In this document: positions 1 through 5,339 of the stretch, piece by piece | Layout of the letters: every line of letters starts with the position of its first letter | Position numbering within the stretch: position 1 is the stretch's first letter | DNA from: Thiotrichales bacterium | GTDB taxonomy: Bacteria; Pseudomonadota; Gammaproteobacteria; Francisellales; CACEW01 | Assembly: GCA_023266165.1 (NCBI GenBank) | Contig: JAHFRR010000064.1 | Location: 1-7,939, forward strand | Length of the DNA: 7,939 nucleotides | Direction: 5' to 3' | Position numbers and translations under genes: made by a program | Notes under the pieces: model-generated | The model's input: the letters and a program-made list of their open reading frames with translations, nothing else | What the model was told of the DNA's origin: nothing | Database searches by the model: none

Positions 1-933
1 CTCCAAATTTCTTTTCATCACCCACCCCACCTCACATCCCTCCAGAACAGCTTTCGCAATGGGCTCAAGGTAAGCAGCCCATTGGGTAGGGGGTAGTTTG
101 AGGGCTTTGGGTGAAAGCAGAACGGGCATATGAGTTTTGGCGCGTAATTTTGTGAGGACATCAGCAGGCGCGCAGGCAAGTTCAGCGGTTTGCAGGAATC
201 CTGCGAGTTCATCAGCGGTTGCAAGCGCCAGATGATAGGATTGGCCCTGGGCATCTTTCAAGTACTTGCTGCCATTTTTACTCACTGTGTAATGTTCTGT
301 GATCTTATGTTTGGAGAGCACGCGCGTGAGAAGATGATGATAATCGGGCCCTAGCACGTAGGGATGGTCGGTGAAGAGCGTGTCTGTCACTTGAGCACAC
401 AGATCCGTAAAATACTGCTGTTGCAAGGTGCGAACGAGTGGAGGAAGACCTTCTGTAATAGAGAAAACTTCTTTTACCAGAAAGTTGTCGATCACGCGTT
501 GATTGAAGAGTTGTACAGCCATTTCATAGTCGGCATGACCGGTGAGCATGATTTTTTTGATATGGGGGTGCTTGAACGCTGTGAAAAACAGATCACCTGT
601 GATCTCTGGCATGTCGTAGTCTGAGATCACGAGCGTAATGGCTTGATGTCGATGAGGATCCTGTGAGATTTTTTGAAGGCTCATCAAGGCCAAATGCTCG
701 GGTAAGGGTTCTTCATAAATTTTATTTTCTGCTTGCTGTAATGCTGTCAGAAGCGGGTTGTGGGTGGGCAGAGCGCTTAAATATTGCAAAGCAAGTAGAG
801 GGCTCTCAAAAGAGGTACACGAGATCTGGTGGGCTGCGAGGGTATCTTGCAGCGATTTTAAAAACGCGGGGTTATCATCAACCAAAACAACACGGGTAGG
901 GTGAAAGCAGGCGGGAATTCTTAAAGGGGTCAT
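1..933 (-). CDS. Response regulator receiver protein with uncharacterised C-terminal domain (partial at window edge)
   Basis: The reading frame starts at the ATG at 933-931 and stays open for 311 codons to the window edge, so the C-terminus is missing. An AAGGA motif lies 7 bases before the start. Residues about 13-172 form a phospho-receiver domain. The acidic pair is D19/D20, the phospho-acceptor is D105 in the motif SDYDMP, the conserved Thr is T131 in LTGHAD, and the conserved Lys is K154 in FLVKE. All key receiver residues are present, so it should be phosphorylated by a partner histidine kinase, which is not in the window. The acidic pair and D105 are about 85 residues apart, against about 44 in CheY, which implies an insertion of about 40 residues (roughly 52-98). 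Residues 173-311 contain no helix-turn-helix, GGDEF, EAL or HD-GYP motif that I can see. They resemble, from memory, the C-terminal half of Legionella-type response regulators of unknown output. The gene lies 26 bases downstream of the HTH regulator on the same strand, probably in one operon. Confidence 0.86.
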   Translation of the reverse strand, partial: MTPLRIPACFHPTRVVLVDDNPAFLKSLQDTLAAHQISCTSFESPLLALQYLSALPTHNPLLTALQQAENKIYEEPLPEHLALMSLQKISQDPHRHQAITLVISDYDMPEITGDLFFTAFKHPHIKKIMLTGHADYEMAVQLFNQRVIDNFLVKEVFSITEGLPPLVRTLQQQYFTDLCAQVTDTLFTDHPYVLGPDYHHLLTRVLSKHKITEHYTVSKNGSKYLKDAQGQSYHLALATADELAGFLQTAELACAPADVLTKLRAKTHMPVLLSPKALKLPPTQWAAYLEPIAKAVLEGCEVGWVMKRNLE

Positions 934-959
934 GGGGGGTTCCTTAGAGTTTCATCGTT

Positions 960-1661
960 CTATTTTTTTAAATCATGGTAGGGGTCGACGTTGGGGAGGG
1001 GGTCGTAGAGGGCATCCTTATGAAAGTGCGCGAGAATCAAGGCGAACTCAACGATCTGAATATGAGAGAGTATCGCATCAGGGGCATTGAAATCAGAGGA
1101 TACTAGCGAAAAAAGCCCTGTATTATTGTCTCGGATGAGATGGCGACAGTAACGCGTGGTGGTGTTATGGTGTTTGAGCGTTGCGATAATCGGGCGACCA
1201 ATCGCAAACCCAAGAGCATCCAGGGGTAGGGGCATACCAGTGACATAATCGCCCATGCGATAGTGGGGTGCCATGGCTTCATCCGGAAGGGTCAAGCCCA
1301 TAAACTCAGGGAACTGTTGTTCCATGAGGCAGATTTGGGTTGGGATGAAATGAGTGAGAGAATTTTTTCCTGTGTGTAGGCTATGCGTGAGGTCTTTGGA
1401 GAGAATGGGTTTGGGAGGGGCTCCCGTGCCTGTCAGCAACCAGTCTAGCGTACAGATGATGCCTTCTTGGCTCAGGCGATCTATGACTTTTTGGGCGCCA
1501 TTGCGCGTCAGCCCGCCGTGACGCGCTGCCTCCCAGCCGCACAGCGTATTGAAGTTGATGTTGCCATCCATGCACATGCCACGTAAGGTCAGTTTGGCCA
1601 GTTTGCGAGCGTCTTGCAGGCGAGAGGCGCGCGCTTCAGCAGACAGGGCGTTGTCAGACAT
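960..1661 (-). CDS. XRE-type HTH regulator with degenerate S24 (LexA/CI-like) C-terminal domain
   Basis: A 233-residue protein. Residues about 14-80 look like an XRE-type helix-turn-helix, with a WE pair at 43-44 and the ending DWLLTGTGAPP typical of CI-like repressors. Residues about 120-205 follow the pattern of the S24 peptidase domain that LexA and CI use for self-cleavage and dimerisation. The nucleophile motif, normally D-S-M-x-P, reads DEAMAP, so Ser is replaced by Ala at 129. The strand that normally carries the catalytic Lys reads RYCRHL, with no Lys. It should therefore bind DNA but not self-cleave, and would respond to something other than RecA-driven cleavage (inference). The start is uncertain by one codon: a TTG at 1664 lies directly upstream of the ATG and has better spacing (8-9 bases) from an AGAGGG ribosome-binding motif. 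It is transcribed divergently from the 1879 gene and probably leads an operon with the response regulator. Confidence 0.86.
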   Translation of the reverse strand: MSDNALSAEARASRLQDARKLAKLTLRGMCMDGNINFNTLCGWEAARHGGLTRNGAQKVIDRLSQEGIICTLDWLLTGTGAPPKPILSKDLTHSLHTGKNSLTHFIPTQICLMEQQFPEFMGLTLPDEAMAPHYRMGDYVTGMPLPLDALGFAIGRPIIATLKHHNTTTRYCRHLIRDNNTGLFSLVSSDFNAPDAILSHIQIVEFALILAHFHKDALYDPLPNVDPYHDLKK

Positions 1662-1724
1662 CAATTTTAAATCCCTCTGATGATGGTTTGATACTGGTTT
1701 TAATAATTTTTTTTAACTAAAAAC

Positions 1725-1753
1725 AGAGTAATCTATTTTGAGATAAGAGTCAA
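1725..1753 (-). promoter_or_regulatory. Weak candidate promoter for the HTH regulator operon
   Basis: On the minus strand a TTGACT -35 element (1753-1748) is followed after 17 bases by TACTCT (1730-1725), which matches the -10 consensus at only three of six positions. The -35 and spacing are good but the -10 is poor, so the real start of transcription may lie elsewhere in this very AT-rich stretch. It would leave a leader of about 55-60 bases before the regulator. Confidence 0.25.
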
Positions 1754-1773
1754 ATGGTGTTTTATTTAAAAAA

Positions 1774-1795
1774 TTTAACAAAATAATTTGTTAAA
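1774..1795. promoter_or_regulatory. Perfect inverted repeat, candidate operator
   Basis: The 9-base arms TTTAACAAA (1774-1782) and TTTGTTAAA (1787-1795) are exact reverse complements, separated by the four bases ATAA. The element ends four bases before the -35 hexamer of the rightward promoter, in the divergent region between the HTH regulator and the 1879 gene. That is where an operator for a dimeric regulator would be expected. The likely binder is the divergently encoded HTH protein, or the ribbon-helix-helix protein acting on its own promoter (inference). AT-rich DNA yields palindromes by chance more often than balanced DNA, but a perfect 9+9 match is notable. Confidence 0.5.
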
Positions 1796-1799
1796 ACTG

Positions 1800-1828
1800 T
1801 TGACTGTGGGGAGAATTTGGTTTAGATT
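1800..1828 (+). promoter_or_regulatory. Sigma70-type promoter for the 1879 gene
   Basis: TTGACT (1800-1805, five of six matches to consensus) is followed by a 17-base spacer and TAGATT (1823-1828, four of six). Transcription would begin near 1835, giving a leader of about 45 bases before the ATG at 1879. The inverted repeat at 1774-1795 sits immediately upstream. Confidence 0.5.
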
Positions 1829-1878
1829 GGATCAGGCCTCAGGATGCTTATTAAATTTTATGGGTAAGGAGATTCAAA

Positions 1879-2181
1879 ATGAAAAAAAGAGACATGCCCG
1901 AACTGCGTAGTGCGTACCGAATTTTGCCAGGCGAAGGGGATAAACGCTCCAGTATTGTGATTCCCAGCGAGCTTTTTGAAGATCTGCAGAAGATGGCTGA
2001 CTATAATCAGCGGGATTGGAAAGAAGAGTTGCTGGCGCGCGTGAGAGCGACTTTGCTGGACAATGAGGGGCTGATGGCCACAGATCGCCTGATGGTGATG
2101 ATTTACAATAAGAAGCTGGCGGTGACAGACCCGAAATACAAGCGCGGAAAAGGGGGTGGTGGAGTGCCGGTGAAGGCTTGA
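1879..2181 (+). CDS. Small probable ribbon-helix-helix protein
   Basis: A 100-residue protein, preceded by a good ribosome-binding site (AAGGAGA, about 6-7 bases before the ATG). I do not recognise a named family. Residues 24-60 fit a ribbon-helix-helix: a short strand SSIVIP (24-29), a helix beginning SELFEDL (30-42), a turn around DYNQRD, and a second helix (about 46-60). This is the layout of CopG/Arc/MetJ-type DNA-binding proteins. The N-terminal 22 residues are basic and polar. The C-terminus ends in a Lys/Gly-rich tail (87-100) with four consecutive Gly. There is no signal peptide or membrane segment. It starts just after the divergent promoter region and ends 61 bases before the oxygenase, so the two may be cotranscribed. 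The role is probably transcriptional regulation, but a non-DNA-binding function is not excluded. Confidence 0.72.
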   Translation: MKKRDMPELRSAYRILPGEGDKRSSIVIPSELFEDLQKMADYNQRDWKEELLARVRATLLDNEGLMATDRLMVMIYNKKLAVTDPKYKRGKGGGGVPVKA

Positions 2182-2242
2182 TCTTCTGGGCAGGCCCTCT
2201 TGGTTTCCCCTCGAAAACAAGTTATTCTGCTGTGTGTTAAGG

Positions 2243-2887
2243 ATGAAAACTGAGAATATGATGATGGCTGAAGAGCAGGATCACACACGTGCGATGGTCT
2301 CTCAGATCATTGAGGGCCTTGTTGATCCTGGTTTTGTGGTCTTAAAAGATGTATTTTCGAGAGAAGTCATCCATCAATGGCATGCATGGGCTGAGACCCA
2401 TCGTGCGCAAGGTGAGATGCGTAGTGCAGGGCTTGGGAAATCCAGGGCGCTGGATGTGCGGATTCGTCAAGATCAGATCCATTGGTTAGACTTTGAGGCG
2501 CCTGAGCTTCAACCGTATGCCCTTTTTGTAGCGGCGCTCACACAGGCGCTCAATCGAGAGTTGTTCCTTGGAATCTCTGGAGTTGAAGGGCATTTTGCTT
2601 GTTATCCCACAGGAGGATTCTATACGCGACATCGGGATCGGTTTACAACAGAGGACACGCGCCAGATCAGTTTGGTTGTGTACTTGAATCCAGAGTGGCA
2701 AGCCTGTCATGGGGGTGAATGCGTGTTGTATGACGATGCCGGTGTTGAGCTAGCACGTGTTGTGCCTCAAGGGAATACGTTGATCTGCTTTCGCAGTGAG
2801 ATGCTCCATGAAGTTTTGCCAACCCAGGCAATGCGATATAGCTTGACAGGATGGTTGCTGCGACGAAATTTTCACGTTAGCATTTGA
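2243..2887 (+). CDS. Fe(II)/2-oxoglutarate-dependent oxygenase, prolyl 4-hydroxylase/SM-20-like
   Basis: A 214-residue soluble enzyme of the 2OG-Fe(II) oxygenase superfamily, which couples 2-oxoglutarate decarboxylation to hydroxylation of a substrate. The iron ligands are visible: H130 and D132 in the motif RHRD, and distal H189 in MLHEV. R198 in MRYSLTGW is the expected 2-oxoglutarate-binding Arg. The upstream stretch with RIRQDQIHWLD matches the pattern before the core in bacterial PHD2/EGL-9-like proteins. The Pseudomonas member PPHD hydroxylates a proline in EF-Tu, so a translation-factor substrate is possible here but not shown by the sequence. The start is uncertain. ATG 2243 is overlapped too closely by its AAGG; an upstream GTG at 2234 and ATGs at 2258, 2261 and 2264 are alternatives, all before the conserved region. 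It follows the ribbon-helix-helix gene by 61 bases with no clear terminator between. Confidence 0.88.
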   Translation: MKTENMMMAEEQDHTRAMVSQIIEGLVDPGFVVLKDVFSREVIHQWHAWAETHRAQGEMRSAGLGKSRALDVRIRQDQIHWLDFEAPELQPYALFVAALTQALNRELFLGISGVEGHFACYPTGGFYTRHRDRFTTEDTRQISLVVYLNPEWQACHGGECVLYDDAGVELARVVPQGNTLICFRSEMLHEVLPTQAMRYSLTGWLLRRNFHVSI

Positions 2888-2923
2888 TGCCTTGATATCA
2901 CGCGAGTGTATAACGCAGGTGTA

Positions 2924-2952
2924 TTACAATTGTCGCTGGCATATGTTAAGAT
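2924..2952 (+). promoter_or_regulatory. Candidate extended -10 promoter for the antitoxin remnant
   Basis: TAAGAT (2947-2952) is preceded by TG plus one base, giving an extended -10. A poor -35 (TTACAA, 2924-2929) lies 17 bases upstream. Two small palindromes, ACAATTGT (2926-2933) and TTGTAAACAA (2960-2969), flank the -10. They share the TTGT/ACAA half and could be autoregulatory operator sites for the antitoxin, as is usual for this gene type (inference). Confidence 0.35.
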
Positions 2953-2994
2953 GTAACTGTTGTAAACAATTAAGAACAGATAAGGAGGGTGGCC

Positions 2995-3156
2995 ATGAGT
3001 CATGTTGTTTCTACGCGCGTGCAAGACAGTCTTTATGACACGCTTGGGCAGATTGCCGTAAGTCGGGATCGAAAAGTTTCTGAAATTATTCAAGAGGCTT
3101 TAAGTGTTTATGCGGCAGAGTATGCGGATTATCATATTGCGCTTGAAAGGGGATAA
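2995..3156 (+). CDS. Truncated ribbon-helix-helix antitoxin of a RelBE/ParDE-type module
   Basis: A 53-residue frame with a strong ribosome-binding site (AAGGAGGG, about 6 bases before the ATG). The sequence begins MSHVVSTRVQDSLYDTL and continues with RKVSEIIQEAL, a ribbon-helix-helix DNA-binding fold (strand about 4-9, helices about 11-23 and 28-42) seen in CopG/RelB-like antitoxins. Typical relatives run to about 75-90 residues, the extra C-terminus being the part that wraps and neutralises the toxin. Here translation stops right after HIALERG, where relatives usually continue. The DNA then reads directly into the second half of a RelE/ParE toxin in the +1 frame. The DNA-binding half could still be expressed and bind operators; the toxin-neutralising half is gone. 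Confidence 0.75.
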   Translation: MSHVVSTRVQDSLYDTLGQIAVSRDRKVSEIIQEALSVYAAEYADYHIALERG

Positions 3157-3271
3157 AAACCAGCTTTGGTGTTATCGTGTTGGAGACTATCGAATTATTT
3201 ATAGCTTCAACGAGTCAGAGCTTTGGGTGCTTGTAGTGCATGTTGCCCATCGTAAAGAAGTCTATCGATAA
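3122..3271 (+). pseudogene. Remnant of RelE/ParE-family toxin (C-terminal half only)
   Basis: In the frame ending at the TAA at 3269-3271 the DNA encodes LKGDKNQLWCYRVGDYRIIY and then a stretch ending VLVVHVAHRKEVYR. This is the characteristic second half of RelE/ParE mRNA-interferase/gyrase toxins: the L-K-G turn, the R-V-G-D-Y-R strand and the terminal H-R-x-x-V/I-Y. The first open ATG in this frame is at 3122, giving only 49 residues against about 85-95 for a whole toxin. The missing part is the N-terminal helices. The frame overlaps the antitoxin by 35 bases and has no convincing ribosome-binding site. The toxin-like sequence proper begins around 3140, so the 3122 boundary is only the open frame. 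It is almost certainly non-functional. Confidence 0.78.
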
Positions 3272-3302
3272 GTATTTATAAATTTAGGATATAAATTTTG
3301 CG

Positions 3303-4145
3303 ATGAACTACCACCACAGCTACCACGCGGGCAGTTTTGCGGATGTTTTCAAGCATAGCATTTTGACGTTGATCCTCCAGCACATTGTGAAAAAACCTGC
3401 GCCGTTTTGTTATGTTGAGACCCACGCGGGAGCAGGGTTTTATGATTTGAGTTCCGATCAAGCGCTTAAAACGCAGGAAGCGGATGCAGGTGTGCGTCAG
3501 CTGTTAGCGTTTCAAGGGGCTTTTCCCTATGCGCTAGAGGGCTATCTGAAACATGTGAAAGAAGCGCTGTCGATGGATCACTATCCTGGTTCGCCAGATT
3601 TTGTTGCAATGCTTGCTCGCCCTGAGGATCGGCTGATTTTAAATGAGTTTCATGCAGGGACTTTCCAGGCGCTTAAAGCGCATTTTGAGCGGGATCAGCG
3701 TGTGGCCATGCATCAGCGAGATGCCTACGAATTTCTGCCTGCTGTTTTGCCGCCTAAGCACGCGACGCGAGGCCTGATTTTAATAGATCCGCCCTTTGAA
3801 AAGCGCGATGAGGCTCAATCCATGACACGGGTTTTGAGGCAAGCCTTGAAGAAATTTCGTCAGGGGATTTATGGGTTATGGTATCCCATCACGGACAAGC
3901 AACCTATTTTTCGTGTCGATCCTGATTTATCTGAGGTGCTGCAAGGCTTTGAGGTGTGTGTGCCTGTGCTTTATGTGCGTCAACCTGGACCTGAACCCGT
4001 GGGTTTGATTGGCACAGCAATGGTGATTGTCAATCCACCGTTTGGGCTTCAGGCTTCTCTGGGGTTGTTGCTCCCATTTTTTGCTGATGTTTTAGGGGTT
4101 GCAGGTGAGGGGAGTTGGGCTGTTTTATCGGAAGTGAGTTCATAA
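3303..4145 (+). CDS. rlmJ: 23S rRNA (adenine(2030)-N6)-methyltransferase RlmJ
   Basis: A 280-residue cytoplasmic enzyme, the same length as the E. coli protein, which transfers a methyl group from S-adenosylmethionine to N6 of A2030 in 23S rRNA. The family signature at the N-terminus, NYHHSYHAGSFADVFKH, is clear. Motif I for SAM binding is ETHAGAGFYDL (39-49). The catalytic DPPFE motif is at 162-166, the DPPY/F form expected of N6-adenine methyltransferases. The sequence is intact. The ribosome-binding site is weak: an AGGA lies about 13 bases before the ATG in an AT-rich leader. TATAAA at 3277-3282 could serve as a -10, but I see no good -35, so the promoter is unresolved. The gene starts 31 bases after the toxin remnant. 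E. coli rlmJ is also a free-standing gene. Confidence 0.97.
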   Translation: MNYHHSYHAGSFADVFKHSILTLILQHIVKKPAPFCYVETHAGAGFYDLSSDQALKTQEADAGVRQLLAFQGAFPYALEGYLKHVKEALSMDHYPGSPDFVAMLARPEDRLILNEFHAGTFQALKAHFERDQRVAMHQRDAYEFLPAVLPPKHATRGLILIDPPFEKRDEAQSMTRVLRQALKKFRQGIYGLWYPITDKQPIFRVDPDLSEVLQGFEVCVPVLYVRQPGPEPVGLIGTAMVIVNPPFGLQASLGLLLPFFADVLGVAGEGSWAVLSEVSS

Positions 4146-4164
4146 AATAGCTTTTTTATTTTAA

Positions 4165-4193
4165 TTGATATTTTTTTTATATTTTGTTAAAAT
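4165..4193 (+). promoter_or_regulatory. Strong sigma70-type promoter with extended -10 for the 4232 gene
   Basis: TTGATA (4165-4170) and TAAAAT (4188-4193) each match consensus at five of six positions, with a 17-base spacer. TG plus one base directly precedes the -10 (4185-4187). The spacer is T-rich. Transcription would begin near 4200, so an upstream start codon at 4184 for the next gene would not be transcribed, which supports the ATG at 4232. This is the best promoter in the window. Confidence 0.65.
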
Positions 4194-4231
4194 TTTTCTG
4201 TTTCATCAGGTTGGATCAGGGAGGTTGCAGC

Positions 4232-5203
4232 ATGCACGGTAAGAAAACGTTAATGGAGTTCATGGGGGGTATAAAAGGCGCGAATCTGAGTGTTGTCGAC
4301 ACGCTGGTCAATCTATTTAAAAATCGGCCTCCAGCAACCCAGCTGTATGCTCCAGAAGCCTTATTGGCTGAGTGCTATAAGAAACAGATAGCAGGTCGCT
4401 CTGTTGATGTGATGTTGAAGTTGATCTTGGAGCGTGTATTGCCAGAGGACGAGTTTGGGCCTCGGATTATTTTGTTGGAGTCCGGTGATGTTCGCGCGGA
4501 AGATCGCGCGCAAACTATGTTTTTTGAGTTTTTGAGAAGAAAGTATTTTGGGTATCAAAAATTTGGCGTTGGGAGTTGTTCGGATCGAAGCGGATATGCG
4601 GCTGTTCAGTTATTTGCGGCATTGCCTACGGAGTCTGATGTTAAGGTTAGCTGGTACTCATACCCTAAAAAAGATCAGTACGTGGTAGCGATTCGGAGTA
4701 GCCCTACAGAATTGTATATTTTTGACCCTTTGTTCGACCCTGAGCATGTGTATTTATCCAGTAGATATTCAACCGATATTTTAAGGAAATTACCTGATGC
4801 TGAGGAAGTAGGGCCAGCTGCGAGGCTGATGATGACTCCAGAAATTCAACAACAGGTGCTTGCTGCCAGCACAGGACTATTGAGCAGGAGCCAGGAGGTT
4901 TTGTCTCCGTTTTTAGAAAAGAATGTGGAAGAATTTTATCGAGAATGTATGGCTGATCTTGAATTCGTTAGGGCTTGTCGTCGATGTGAAATGGGGCAAA
5001 AGCCTTGGGATGAGTTTAAAAAAGCATTTCACAAGCTTCAGGGTATTATGCACGAGAATTTGCCTTCTGAGGAAAAACCAGGTTCTGCAGCACCTATCTT
5101 GACTATTGCGTTGAGAGGCCTCGACCTCGAGTTTGCAAAAACAAAGATGATGCAGCTTTCACCTTCCCGCTCCCTAATTCCAGAAGGTACTCCCTATTAT
5201 TAA
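4232..5203 (+). CDS. Uncharacterised 323-residue protein, possible cysteine-protease/transglutaminase-like fold
   Basis: I do not recognise this protein. The ATG at 4232 is chosen because GGGAGG lies about 7 bases upstream and because the promoter's start point falls after the in-frame codon at 4184. There is no signal peptide or membrane segment, so it is predicted to be soluble. Residues 1-110 are mostly helical with clusters of charge (for example DVRAEDRAQ, 86-94). Residues 111-170 contain GVGSCSDRSGYAAVQLF (C116), then a strand-like QYVVAI (149-154), then LYIFDPLFDP (D165). This order resembles papain-like and transglutaminase-like domains, where a G-x-C at a helix start is followed by H-x-hydrophobic and then D-P. 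However, the expected His position is Q149, so activity is doubtful. The C-terminal third is polar and helical and ends in a Pro/Ser-rich tail. It is monocistronic with its own strong promoter. A host-directed effector is one possibility if the organism is host-associated, but nothing here proves it. Confidence 0.8.
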   Translation: MHGKKTLMEFMGGIKGANLSVVDTLVNLFKNRPPATQLYAPEALLAECYKKQIAGRSVDVMLKLILERVLPEDEFGPRIILLESGDVRAEDRAQTMFFEFLRRKYFGYQKFGVGSCSDRSGYAAVQLFAALPTESDVKVSWYSYPKKDQYVVAIRSSPTELYIFDPLFDPEHVYLSSRYSTDILRKLPDAEEVGPAARLMMTPEIQQQVLAASTGLLSRSQEVLSPFLEKNVEEFYRECMADLEFVRACRRCEMGQKPWDEFKKAFHKLQGIMHENLPSEEKPGSAAPILTIALRGLDLEFAKTKMMQLSPSRSLIPEGTPYY

Positions 5204-5243
5204 GGGTCGATAAAAAAATCACTGGTAAATTCCGAAGATTTCG

Positions 5244-5251
5244 TATAGAAT
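5244..5251 (+). promoter_or_regulatory. Candidate -10 element upstream of deaD
   Basis: TATAGAAT (5244-5251) contains two overlapping near-consensus -10 hexamers, TATAGA and TAGAAT. No good -35 lies 16-18 bases upstream. If used, transcription would begin near 5258 and leave a leader of about 80 bases before the helicase. No other convincing promoter is visible in the 136-base gap after the preceding gene. Confidence 0.3.
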
Positions 5252-5339
5252 GGCGATCGCGTAGAGTTCTGATGTCAATCTTCTCAAGTTTCCCAAGATG
5301 TTGGCATGTTTTTTTGTATGAACGCCAAGGAGATGAGCC

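Noticed and set aside
18..254. A 78-codon minus-strand open frame near the left edge
   Set aside because: It is out of frame with, and fully inside, the longer response-regulator frame that continues to position 1.
364..899. Two plus-strand open frames (364-624 and 663-899) on the left
   Set aside because: They are antisense to the receiver domain of the response regulator, whose catalytic residues prove the minus-strand frame.
2190..2200. GGGCAGGCCC as a terminator between the 1879 gene and the oxygenase
   Set aside because: The loop would be only two bases and no T-run follows, so it cannot act as an intrinsic terminator.
5253..5260. The palindrome GCGATCGC, seen here and again near 7586-7593
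   Set aside because: One copy is in the deaD leader and the other inside rplS coding sequence. Two copies in 8 kb give no basis for a functional claim.
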